From positions 36,077 to 100,076 of the forward strand of contig SLUK01000011.1 of the NCBI GenBank assembly GCA_004340125.1: 64,000 bases of DNA. The letters run 5' to 3'. The DNA comes from Harryflintia acetispora (lineage in GTDB: Bacteria; Bacillota; Clostridia; Oscillospirales; Ruminococcaceae). Positions within the stretch are counted from its first letter, which is position 1; every line of letters starts with the position of its first letter. Both the position numbers and the translations under genes were made by a program. A model generated the notes under the pieces. The model searched no databases. It saw nothing but the letters and a program-made list of their open reading frames with translations, and was not told the origin of the DNA. Positions 53,094 through 61,151 of this stretch are shown here, one piece after another.

Positions 53094-55535
53094 ATGGCGG
53101 AAATTGTCGAAAAAAGCACAGAAGATCGGGAGGTGATTATAACGGAAGTATTTCCCGCTCATATTCTGATTGATGAAAGGAAAAGCGAACATATCCAGAC
53201 CGTGGGCGAGCATTGCCGCAACGTCGCCCGGTACACGCGTGAAACCCTCATGCCGCTGGGTCTTCCCTCTACTGGCGAACTCGCCGGCCTCATCCACGAT
53301 GCCGGTAAATTCTGCCGGGCATTTTCCGAATACATTTATCATGCCGTCCGGGGTGAACCGGTGCGCCGGGGAAGCGTCAACCACACGTTTGCCGGGGTGC
53401 GCCTGCTTCTTGAAAGGTACTTTGATCCGGCCGGCGATCCCTATCACAATATGACCTGTGAAATTCTCGCCTTTGCCGTGGGCTCCCACCACGGGCAGTT
53501 CGACTGCATCGATCCGGATGGAAAAGACGGATTCCTACATAGGCTAGAAAAGGAAGGGATTTCTTACCCGGAGTCAAAGGAAAACTTTCTTTTCCTATGC
53601 GCCGATACGCAGAAATTGGACAAGCTCTTCGAGCAGTCCGTGAAAGAAATTAAGCAGGCGGTCGCGGCCTGCAAGACCGCCGCAAAATCCACGGAGGAGC
53701 TGCTATTCGTCCTTTCCCTGCTCAGCCGCTCAGTTCTTTCGGCCCTCATCGACGCCGACCGGCAGGACACGGCAGAGTTCATGCATGCAATGGATTTTCC
53801 TCAGCCCCCGCGCGATATGCGCCCGATTTGGCAGAAAAGTCTTATGCGAGTGGAGAAAAAGCTGCTGGAGTTTGGCAACGAAAAGCCGATCGATCAGGCA
53901 CGCCGCGTTATCTCGGATCAGTGCCGCGCCTTCGCAAAGCGGGAGGGCGGCGTTTACCGCCTCTGGGTCCCCACCGGCAGCGGAAAGACGCTTGCCGGCC
54001 TGCGCGCCGCGCTTGCTTTTGCCGCCGGGCACGACAGCGTCCGCCTTTTCTTCGTCATTCCCCTTCTGAGTGTGTTGGAACAAAACGCCAAGGTCATCCG
54101 GGAGTATCTGCAGGACGACAGCCTGATTTTGGAGCACCACTCCAATGTATTGCGCATCAAAAATGATAGAGACGAGCTGGACGAAAATGAGCTGCTGTGT
54201 GAAAACTGGCGCTCGCCGGTGGTCATCACCACCCTGGTGCAGTTCCTGAACACCCTGTTTGACGGCGGCACCTCCAGTATCCGCCGCATGAACGCGCTGG
54301 CCGGCAGCGTAATGATTCTGGACGAGGTCCAGTCCGTCCCGCGGCGCATGCTCTCCCTGTTTAACCTCGCACTCAATTTTCTCTCCAAGGTTTGCGGTGC
54401 CACGGTGATCCTCTGCTCGGCCACCCAGCCCTGCCTGGAAGAGGTTCGCCATCCGGTTTCCCTGGCCGCCAACCCCGACCTGGTTCCCTATGATCCGGCG
54501 CTTTGGCAGCCCTTTTTGCGCACCGAGATCATCGACCGGTGCAAACCGGACGGGTATACGGTGGGGGAGCTGGCCGATTTCGCACTCGAAGAACTCGACC
54601 GCTTTGGAAGCGTTTTGATCATCTGCAACAAGAAGGAGCAGGCCCGGGCTCTCTATCAGGAACTACACACCGCTGACGCAAAGGTTTTCCATCTGTCCAC
54701 CGCCATGTGCATGGCACACCGGATCGACACCATGAAACAGATAAATGCTCTCCTTTCGGACAAGGCCAGGGTGATCTGCGTCGCGACCCAGCTGGTGGAG
54801 GCGGGGGTGGACTTCTCATTCGGCTGTGTCATGAGGGCCTGTGCCGGGATGGACAACATCATCCAGGCCGCCGGACGCTGCAACCGCCATGGGGAGGTTG
54901 GATGTATCTGTCCCGTTTATATCATCAACTTCCAGGGCGAAAAGCTGGGCTTTCTGCGGGAAATTGGGGAGTCCCAAACCGCTACCGCCGAACTGCTTTC
55001 CAGCTTTGCGAAAGACTGGGAAGCCTTTGACGGCAGCCTGCAGTCCGAACGCTCGATCCGGTATTACTACCGCCGCCTGTTCGACGCCATGCCCCGCCAG
55101 GCCCAGGACTACTCTGTTTCTGAATTGGGGAGCTCTCTTTATGAGATGCTCTCACACAACAGCGTCTTTCGGGCCAAAGGGCAGAATGCGGTTTTCCACA
55201 CCATCTGTCAGGCCTTTCGCAGCGCGGGCGATTCTTTCCAGGTCTTCGATCAGGAGAATACCGACGTCCTCGTGCCCTACGGTGAGGGAAAAACGCTGAT
55301 CGAGGAGCTCGGCTCCGAGCGGGCCCGGTATGATCTTTATTACCGCAAAGAGTTGCTGGAGCAGTCGAAGCCCTACTGTGCCGCACTCTTTCAGTATCAG
55401 CTCCGACAGCTCGAGGAGGGGCACGGCCTGGAACCGCTCTGCGGGGATGCGATCCTGTCGGTCCTGCCCGAATTTTACAACACGCACACGGGAATCGACT
55501 TTAGTGGCGGTAATCAATCTTTTTGGGAGGCGTGA
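53094..55535 (+). CDS. cas3: type I-C CRISPR helicase-nuclease Cas3 (HD fused to helicase)
   Basis: An 813-residue protein that is recruited by the I-C effector and degrades target DNA. The N-terminal HD nuclease has His40 (GEHC), GLIHDAGK (residues 66-72) and the VNHTFAG and GSHHGQ histidines. The superfamily 2 helicase follows, with Walker A VPTGSGKT (about 292), DEVQ in ILDEVQSVP (about 409) and SATQP; VAGVDFS-like VEAGVDFSFG marks the C-terminal helicase half. ATG 53094 has no good ribosome binding site. GGGAGGTGAT at about 53128-53137 lies inside the frame just before the family-typical PAHI opening but without a standard start nearby, so the true N terminus is uncertain. First gene of the operon. 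Confidence 0.95.
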   Translation: MAEIVEKSTEDREVIITEVFPAHILIDERKSEHIQTVGEHCRNVARYTRETLMPLGLPSTGELAGLIHDAGKFCRAFSEYIYHAVRGEPVRRGSVNHTFAGVRLLLERYFDPAGDPYHNMTCEILAFAVGSHHGQFDCIDPDGKDGFLHRLEKEGISYPESKENFLFLCADTQKLDKLFEQSVKEIKQAVAACKTAAKSTEELLFVLSLLSRSVLSALIDADRQDTAEFMHAMDFPQPPRDMRPIWQKSLMRVEKKLLEFGNEKPIDQARRVISDQCRAFAKREGGVYRLWVPTGSGKTLAGLRAALAFAAGHDSVRLFFVIPLLSVLEQNAKVIREYLQDDSLILEHHSNVLRIKNDRDELDENELLCENWRSPVVITTLVQFLNTLFDGGTSSIRRMNALAGSVMILDEVQSVPRRMLSLFNLALNFLSKVCGATVILCSATQPCLEEVRHPVSLAANPDLVPYDPALWQPFLRTEIIDRCKPDGYTVGELADFALEELDRFGSVLIICNKKEQARALYQELHTADAKVFHLSTAMCMAHRIDTMKQINALLSDKARVICVATQLVEAGVDFSFGCVMRACAGMDNIIQAAGRCNRHGEVGCICPVYIINFQGEKLGFLREIGESQTATAELLSSFAKDWEAFDGSLQSERSIRYYYRRLFDAMPRQAQDYSVSELGSSLYEMLSHNSVFRAKGQNAVFHTICQAFRSAGDSFQVFDQENTDVLVPYGEGKTLIEELGSERARYDLYYRKELLEQSKPYCAALFQYQLRQLEEGHGLEPLCGDAILSVLPEFYNTHTGIDFSGGNQSFWEA

Positions 55536-55536
55536 G

Positions 55537-56265
55537 ATGGAACACAAAAATATCGTGGAATTTGAAGTTTGGGGCGATTATGCCCTCTTTTCCGACCCGG
55601 TCATGCGCATCGGCGGAGAAAAATGTTCCCTGCAAATCCCCACCTATGAGGCGCTCAAGGGGATTGTTTCCTCGATCTATTGGAAGCCGACCTTCATTTG
55701 GGTGATCGATGCGGTGCGGGTGATGAATCCCATCCAAACCGAGGTCAAGGGGATCCGCCCCATCAAGTACGGTGGCGGAAACGATCTGTCCTATTATACC
55801 TATCTCAAGGACTGCCGCTACCGGGTGCGCGCGCACTTCGTCTGGAACGAAAACCGGCCCGAGCTGGAGGGGGACCGCAACGAAAATAAGCATCACAACA
55901 TCGCCAAGCGCATGATTGAGCGGGGCGGCCGGCGGGATATTTTCCTGGGTGCCCGGGAATGTCAGGGCTATGTGGAGCCCTGCGTATTCGAGGAGGGGAC
56001 AAGCTGCTACCAGGACATTCCCGAGTTGGCCTTCGGCCTCATGCCGCACGGCATCACCTATGCGGATGAGGCCTATTCCCCCGAGACGCAGGGAAATATG
56101 ACGCTGCGCTACTGGTACCCGGTGATGCGCCAGGGACAAATCGATTTCATCCTCCCGCAGGACTGCCCCATCACCCGCGTGTCGCGACCGATGTCCATCA
56201 AGCCCTTCGGCCAAGAACAGCAGAACTTCACCGGACACTCGGAATTCATAGAGGAGGTGTTGTAA
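55537..56265 (+). CDS. cas5c: type I-C crRNA endonuclease Cas5c (Cas5d)
   Basis: A 242-residue Cas5 that in type I-C both cuts pre-crRNA (no cas6 is present) and caps the 5' handle of the crRNA. The RAMP fold opens FEVWGDYALFSDPVMRIGGEK, partly quoted, and the family motifs PTYEALKGIVSSIYWKP and RPIKYGGGNDLSYYTYL are intact. GGGAGG lies about 7 bases before ATG 55537; the longer frame upstream is a shadow of cas3. One base follows the cas3 stop. Catalytic Tyr/His/Lys residues of known Cas5c lie in conserved segments here, but exact positions cannot be assigned without alignment. Confidence 0.93.
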   Translation: MEHKNIVEFEVWGDYALFSDPVMRIGGEKCSLQIPTYEALKGIVSSIYWKPTFIWVIDAVRVMNPIQTEVKGIRPIKYGGGNDLSYYTYLKDCRYRVRAHFVWNENRPELEGDRNENKHHNIAKRMIERGGRRDIFLGARECQGYVEPCVFEEGTSCYQDIPELAFGLMPHGITYADEAYSPETQGNMTLRYWYPVMRQGQIDFILPQDCPITRVSRPMSIKPFGQEQQNFTGHSEFIEEVL

Positions 56266-58089
56266 ATGGGCCTGCTCCAGGCTGCCTTGCGCACCTACGA
56301 AAGCCAGGCGCACCTGGCCGGGGTCCCGGTGGAGGGCAAAGAGACCCTCACCCCGATCTCTCATACCATCCAAAAAGCACAAATTGAAATCATCATTGAC
56401 GAGGACGGCAGCTTTCGGGAAGCAAAACCGGTTCCCAAAGCCCAGTCCCGCACCATCATCCCCGTGACCGAGGAATCCGCCGGACGCACCAGTGGAAAAG
56501 GACGCTCCCATCCCCTGTCCGATCAGCTGCAATATCTCTCGCCCATCGGCGGGGATAAGCACAAGGCGTATTTGGAGCTGCTGGGGCGCTGGGCCCAGTC
56601 TGAATATTCCCATCCCAAGGTGCGCGCGGTCCTGCGCTACATTCAGGGCGGCACCATCCTAAAGGATCTTTGCGCCGCGGGCGTCATTTCGCTCGAAGAA
56701 GACGGGACGCTCGCGGGCGGCAAGATCGAGGGAAGCGAGTACGAAAAGTGCTTGGTGCGCTGGCGGGTCATGCCGCCGCCCGAGCGGGGCTCCTCCGCCT
56801 GCTGGGAGGACCAGTCCCTCTTTGAAGCCTATATCTCTTTTTATCACAGCCTGCAAAGCGGGGAGGAACTGGAATACTGCGTGCTCTGCGGGGAGCGGGA
56901 CATCCCCGCGCAGAGTCATCCCAAAGGGGTTGTCTCCGCAAATTTTGGGGCCAAGCTCATCTCCGCCAACGATGGCAGCGGCTTCACCTACCGCGGGCGC
57001 TTCGCCGATACCAGCCAGACCGGCTCGGTCGGCTATACCGCCTCGCAGAAGGCGCACAGCGCCCTGCGCTGGGTCGCGGCCAACCACGGGGTCGTGATGG
57101 GGGGCCGAACGTTTTTATGGTGGAACCCGGGCGGAAATCCCCTCCCCTCCCCGGATTTTCTAGACATGGAATCCGAGTTGGAGCAGCAGACCACCTTCGT
57201 TGGGTATAAGCAACAGCTTCTTGATACCTTGAGCGGTTATCAGCTAAATCTAAAGGATCAGGACGACGTGATCGTTGCCGCCCTGGACGCGGCCACCACC
57301 GGGCGGCTCTCGGTGACCTATTACAACGAACTTCGGGCAAATGATTTTTTCCTGCGGCTGCAGCGATGGTATCTCAGCTGCTGCTGGGATACCCGGTACA
57401 AGGGGCTGTGGTCTCCGCCTCTCAAGCAGATTGTGCGCTGTGCCTATGGCACCCAGCGGGAAAATTTCATTGAGGTGGACGACCGGATACTGCGCGAGCA
57501 CATCCAACGGCTGCTGCACTGCATTCTGGACTGTCAAAAAATTCCCCATGACATGGTGCAGGCGCTGGTGAGCAAAGCGAGTTGCCCACTCGCCTATAAG
57601 CCCGGCAACCGGGAGCTGCTGCTTACGACTGCCTGCGCCATTGTAAGAAAATATGAAAATGAATTTGGTGAGGTTGAAAAGGAGGTATGGACCTTGAATT
57701 TAGACGAAAACAATCATGACCGCAGCTATCTGTTTGGCCGGCTGTTGGCGGTGGCTGAGCAGGTCGAGCGCAGCACCTATTCTCTGGATGAGAAGCGCGA
57801 ACCCAATGCCATTCGGATGCAATCGGTCTTTTCGCAGCGGCCCCTGTACGCCTGGCGCATCCTAGAAGAGGCTCTGAATCCCTATTATCAGCGTCTTGCC
57901 CCCGGGCTACGCTATTATTACAGAAATATCACCCAGGAAATCACAGAGAATCTGCTTGCCGGCGATTCCGATTTGGACAAAAAGTTGGACGATGTGTATC
58001 TGCTGGGATACTATCATCAACGCTCTGCCATGACGAAGAAGAAAGACAAAAACGTAACGGAGGATGAAAGCAATGAGTCTGCTAAGTAA
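56266..58089 (+). CDS. cas8c: type I-C large subunit Cas8c (Csd1)
   Basis: A 607-residue large subunit that recognises the PAM and holds the non-target strand. ATG 56266 follows the cas5c stop with no gap (TAAATG). An early Asn/Asp-rich region is followed by CVLCGERDIPAQSHPKG (a short CxxC), GGRTFLWWNPGGNPLP and a helical C-terminal domain. The last 131 codons are preceded by a very strong internal ribosome binding site and match the independently translated Cas11c of other I-C systems. Overlaps cas7c by 17 bases. Confidence 0.93.
   Translation: MGLLQAALRTYESQAHLAGVPVEGKETLTPISHTIQKAQIEIIIDEDGSFREAKPVPKAQSRTIIPVTEESAGRTSGKGRSHPLSDQLQYLSPIGGDKHKAYLELLGRWAQSEYSHPKVRAVLRYIQGGTILKDLCAAGVISLEEDGTLAGGKIEGSEYEKCLVRWRVMPPPERGSSACWEDQSLFEAYISFYHSLQSGEELEYCVLCGERDIPAQSHPKGVVSANFGAKLISANDGSGFTYRGRFADTSQTGSVGYTASQKAHSALRWVAANHGVVMGGRTFLWWNPGGNPLPSPDFLDMESELEQQTTFVGYKQQLLDTLSGYQLNLKDQDDVIVAALDAATTGRLSVTYYNELRANDFFLRLQRWYLSCCWDTRYKGLWSPPLKQIVRCAYGTQRENFIEVDDRILREHIQRLLHCILDCQKIPHDMVQALVSKASCPLAYKPGNRELLLTTACAIVRKYENEFGEVEKEVWTLNLDENNHDRSYLFGRLLAVAEQVERSTYSLDEKREPNAIRMQSVFSQRPLYAWRILEEALNPYYQRLAPGLRYYYRNITQEITENLLAGDSDLDKKLDDVYLLGYYHQRSAMTKKKDKNVTEDESNESAK
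57694..58089 (+). CDS. cas11c: predicted Cas11c small subunit translated from inside cas8c
   Basis: AAAAGGAGG at 57677-57685 is followed 8 bases later by an in-frame TTG (57694) encoding a 131-residue, mostly helical C-terminal part of Cas8c. Published type I-C systems make Cas11c from such internal starts, and the small subunit is needed in Cascade. An out-of-frame ATG at 57687 is too close to the site and would give a 10-codon peptide. Sequence alone shows the site; translation is inferred. Confidence 0.7.
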   Translation: MNLDENNHDRSYLFGRLLAVAEQVERSTYSLDEKREPNAIRMQSVFSQRPLYAWRILEEALNPYYQRLAPGLRYYYRNITQEITENLLAGDSDLDKKLDDVYLLGYYHQRSAMTKKKDKNVTEDESNESAK

Positions 58090-58918
58090 AAAGATCGATT
58101 TTGTAGCCTTGGTAAGCGTCGATCGGGCCAATTCCAACGGAGATCCGCTCAATGGAAACCGTCCCCGTACCGATTACAACGGCTACGGCGAAATTTCCGA
58201 CGTCTGTATCAAACGCAAAATCCGCAACCGGATGCAGGATCTGGGCGCCGACATCTTTGTACAGTCCGACGACCGGCGCAGTGATGAGTTCGGCAGCCTC
58301 AGTGAACGGGCCTCCGCTGCGCTTGGTAAAATCAAGGACCGAGAGGAGTACGCCCGGCTGGCCTGCGAAAAATGGCTGGACGTACGCAGCTTCGGCCAGG
58401 TGTTCGCCTTCAAGTCCACCGATAAAAATGGGGTCTCTGTCGGGGTGCGCGGCCCGGTGTCCGTCCATCAGGCGGTCAGCGTCTCGCCGGTGGAGATCGA
58501 TTCCCTCCAGATCACCAAGAGTGTCAACGGCGAGCCCTCCGAGAAGCGCTCGTCCGACACGATGGGCATGAAGCATATGGTCCGCTTCGGACTCTATAAA
58601 ATTAAGGGCGCCATCAATGTGCAGCTGGCGCAGAAGACCGGCTTTACCGAAGACGACGCCCTCCTCATCAAGGAGTGCCTGCGCACCCTGTTTGAAAACG
58701 ACGCCTCCTCCGCGCGGCCCGAGGGCTCGATGGAGGTCTATAAGCTCTATTGGTGGGAGCATGACTGCTCCAGCGGGCAATACTCCTCCTCCAAGGTGCA
58801 TAACCTGGTCAAGGTGAATCTAAAGGAAGGAATCAAGAGTCCTTCCAGTGTGGAGGATTATGAGATCACGCTGAAGGAGCTGCCCGGACTTCATTGTGAG
58901 GTCATCGATGGAATATGA
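58073..58918 (+). CDS. cas7c: type I-C backbone subunit Cas7c (Csd2)
   Basis: A 281-residue Cas7 that forms the filament along the crRNA. It begins near LSKKIDFVALVSVDRANSNGDP, partly quoted, with NRPRTDYNGYGEISDVCIKRKIRN typical of Csd2; the thumb and C-terminal KLYWWEHD and LPGLHCEVIDG are conserved. ATG 58073 lies 9 bases after GGAGG; ATG 58064 is too close to it. It is translated in overlap with cas8c. Confidence 0.95.
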   Translation: MSLLSKKIDFVALVSVDRANSNGDPLNGNRPRTDYNGYGEISDVCIKRKIRNRMQDLGADIFVQSDDRRSDEFGSLSERASAALGKIKDREEYARLACEKWLDVRSFGQVFAFKSTDKNGVSVGVRGPVSVHQAVSVSPVEIDSLQITKSVNGEPSEKRSSDTMGMKHMVRFGLYKIKGAINVQLAQKTGFTEDDALLIKECLRTLFENDASSARPEGSMEVYKLYWWEHDCSSGQYSSSKVHNLVKVNLKEGIKSPSSVEDYEITLKELPGLHCEVIDGI

Positions 58919-59570
58919 GGAAGAGCAGTTCCTGCAGCTCTCCGGGCTTCAGCACTTTTACTTTTGCCGCAGACAATGGGCACTGATCCACATCGAGCAC
59001 CAGTGGGCTGAAAACTTTCGCACGGTGGACGGCGCACTCATGCACGAGCGCGCCCATGACAAGGAACTCACCGAGAGCCGGGGCGATCGAATCGTCACGC
59101 GCGGGATGAACGTCTTTTCCCGCACGCTGGGGGTTTCGGGCGAATGCGACGTGCTGGAGTTCCATCGCGCCCCGTGTGGCATCCCGCTGCCGGGACGACA
59201 GGGACTCTGGCAGCCCTTCCCTGTCGAATACAAGCGCGGCAAACCGAACCCGCAAGCCGGCGACACGCTCCAGCTCTGCGCACAGGCGCTCTGCCTGGAG
59301 GAAATGCTCTGCTGTGAGATTGCACAGGGAGCTCTCTATTATGGGGAGCTCCGTCACCGACAGCCGGTTGATTTCACGCAGGAGCTGCGTCAAAGCGTGC
59401 GGGACTGCTTGCGGGAGATGCACGAGCTCTACCGCAGAGGGCACACGCCCAAGGTAAAGCCCACCAAGTCCTGCAACGCCTGCTCGCTCAAGGAATTGTG
59501 CTTGCCGCAGCTGCTGCGCAGCCGTCCGGTCAGTGCCTACCTGCACGAGCATTTGGAGGAAGAACCATGA
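58908..59570 (+). CDS. cas4: CRISPR adaptation nuclease Cas4
   Basis: A 220-residue RecB-type nuclease with an iron-sulfur cluster that selects and trims prespacers with correct PAM orientation. The first cluster Cys is in FYFCRRQW (about residue 20); the last three are in CNACSLKELC (about 190-199). The PD-(D/E)XK core is seen as SGECDVLEF and PVEYKRGKPN. ATG 58908 (or GTG 58896) overlaps cas7c. A 34-base stretch of this gene (59221-59254) is nearly identical to spacer 33 of the adjacent array, so the locus partly targets itself. Confidence 0.95.
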   Translation: MEYEEEQFLQLSGLQHFYFCRRQWALIHIEHQWAENFRTVDGALMHERAHDKELTESRGDRIVTRGMNVFSRTLGVSGECDVLEFHRAPCGIPLPGRQGLWQPFPVEYKRGKPNPQAGDTLQLCAQALCLEEMLCCEIAQGALYYGELRHRQPVDFTQELRQSVRDCLREMHELYRRGHTPKVKPTKSCNACSLKELCLPQLLRSRPVSAYLHEHLEEEP

Positions 59571-60598
59571 GGCATCTGCTCAACACCCTATTCGTGACGA
59601 CGGATAACGCCTATCTGTCGCTGGACGGAGAAAACGTCGTAGTCAACTGTGATAAACAGATTATCGGCCGTTTTCCGCTCCACACGCTGAGCGGGATCAT
59701 TTCATTTTCCTATGCAGGCGCTTCTCCCGCGCTGATGGGGGCCTGCGCCGAACGGGAGGTGTCACTCGCTTTCTGCACCCCGCGCGGCAAATTTTTGGCA
59801 CGCGCATGCGGCGAGAGCAATGGGAACATCCTGTTGCGGCGCACACAATATCGCGTCGCGGATGATCCCACACAGAGCTGCCGTGCCGCACGTGGGAGCA
59901 TTTTCGGAAAGCTCTACAATGCGCGCTGGAGTATCGAACGCACCCGGCGGGATCACAAACTGCGCGTAGATGATGAAAAGCTCCAAGCGGCTTCTGAAAG
60001 GCTCAAAGGTCTTCTGCCAGCAGTCTCTGCCGAAACCTCGATGGAGTCCTTGCGGGGGTTGGAAGGTACTGGAGCAACCGTTTATTTCAGTGTATTGGAT
60101 GATATGATCCTGAGCCGGAAGGAAGATTTTTATTTCCACGGCCGCAGCCGCCGTCCTCCACTCGACCGGATGAACGCCCTGCTCTCGTTTACTTATACTT
60201 TGCTGGCGCACGATTGTGCCAGCGCATTGGAGGCGGTGGGACTGGATTCCTATGCTGGCTTTCTCCATCGGGACCGGCCAGGGCGCGCCTCGTTGGCATT
60301 GGATCTGATGGAGGAGCTTCGTCCCTGTATGGCAGACCGTTTTGTGTTGACGCTGATTAACAACCGGATGATTTCCGGGAATGACTTCGAAATGCGGGAG
60401 AGCGGTTGTGTGCTGATGAGCGATGAAGCCCGACGCACATTGCTTAAAAACTGGCAACAGAAAAAGCAGGAAACAATTAAACATCCCTTTCTCGGAGAAA
60501 AAATCCCCTGGGGATTGGTGCCATATATTCAGGCTTTGCTGCTGTCTCGGTATTTGCGCGGCGATTTGGACGAGTATCCGCCATTTTTATGGAAATAA
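59567..60598 (+). CDS. cas1: CRISPR integrase Cas1
   Basis: A 343-residue Cas1 that with Cas2 inserts new spacers at the leader end. The N-terminal beta domain opens HLLNTLFVTTDNAYLSLDGENVVV, partly quoted. Metal residues fall in the C-terminal domain: Glu in SLRGLEGTGA, His in GYAGFLHRDRPGRASLALD, partly quoted, and Asp/Glu in DLMEELRP. ATG 59567 overlaps the cas4 stop (ATGA), with GGAGGAAG upstream. I-C type by context. Confidence 0.96.
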   Translation: MRHLLNTLFVTTDNAYLSLDGENVVVNCDKQIIGRFPLHTLSGIISFSYAGASPALMGACAEREVSLAFCTPRGKFLARACGESNGNILLRRTQYRVADDPTQSCRAARGSIFGKLYNARWSIERTRRDHKLRVDDEKLQAASERLKGLLPAVSAETSMESLRGLEGTGATVYFSVLDDMILSRKEDFYFHGRSRRPPLDRMNALLSFTYTLLAHDCASALEAVGLDSYAGFLHRDRPGRASLALDLMEELRPCMADRFVLTLINNRMISGNDFEMRESGCVLMSDEARRTLLKNWQQKKQETIKHPFLGEKIPWGLVPYIQALLLSRYLRGDLDEYPPFLWK

Positions 60599-60610
60599 AG
60601 GGGTTTAACG

Positions 60611-60901
60611 ATGTTGGTTCTCATCACCTATGATGTCAGCACCGAGGACGCAGCAGGCCGTAAACGCCTGCGTCAGATTGCCAAACAATGTGTCAATTAT
60701 GGCCAACGTGTTCAGAATTCGGTATTCGAATGTCTATTGGATGCTGCGCAATGCCGCTTGCTCCAATCCAAACTTTGTTCTATTATAGATACAGAACGAG
60801 ACAGTTTAAGGTTTTACTATCTCGGAAATAAGTATGATACTAAAATTGAGCATTTTGGCGCCGGCAAAAGCTATCAGCCCGAGGGCCCGCTGATCATCTG
60901 A
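60611..60901 (+). CDS. cas2: CRISPR adaptation protein Cas2
   Basis: A 96-residue ferredoxin-like Cas2 bridging two Cas1 dimers. It opens LVLITYDVSTED with the conserved Asp, and has RVQNSVFECLLDAAQ and a YYLGNKY segment. It lies 12 bases after cas1, last gene of the operon. Confidence 0.96.
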   Translation: MLVLITYDVSTEDAAGRKRLRQIAKQCVNYGQRVQNSVFECLLDAAQCRLLQSKLCSIIDTERDSLRFYYLGNKYDTKIEHFGAGKSYQPEGPLII

Positions 60902-60904
60902 GCT

Positions 60905-60957
60905 GTGCGAAGCATAAGCAAACACCTTTTCACTGATGTTTCGCACTTATCTTTTTT
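60905..60957 (+). terminator. terminator of the cas operon
   Basis: GTGCGAAGCAT pairs with ATGTTTCGCAC (60905-60915 / 60936-60946) and is followed by TTATCTTTTTT. It starts 4 bases after the cas2 stop and separates the cas genes from the array. Confidence 0.8.
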
Positions 60958-61083
60958 ATTAAAAAGCTATATTTTAAAAAATTTTATCTGTTTTAATCGT
61001 TTAGATGGGCTATTTTATTTGATATTCCCATTGATATTTGACAAAAGTGGCAAAAGATTAAAGCTATATCTGTCATTTTTGCT
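60958..61083 (+). promoter_or_regulatory. CRISPR leader
   Basis: An AT-rich 126-base stretch between the cas terminator and the first repeat. It contains TTGACA at 61038-61043 and TATATC at 61065-61070 (21 bases apart, so an imperfect promoter; the true -10 may lie between). Its position on the cas2 side and the repeat orientation (GATAGAAAT end toward the spacers) make it the leader where new spacers enter. Confidence 0.75.
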
Positions 61084-61114
61084 GTCGCACCCCTCACGGG
61101 GTGCGTGGATAGAA

Positions 61115-61151
<37 letters not shown>

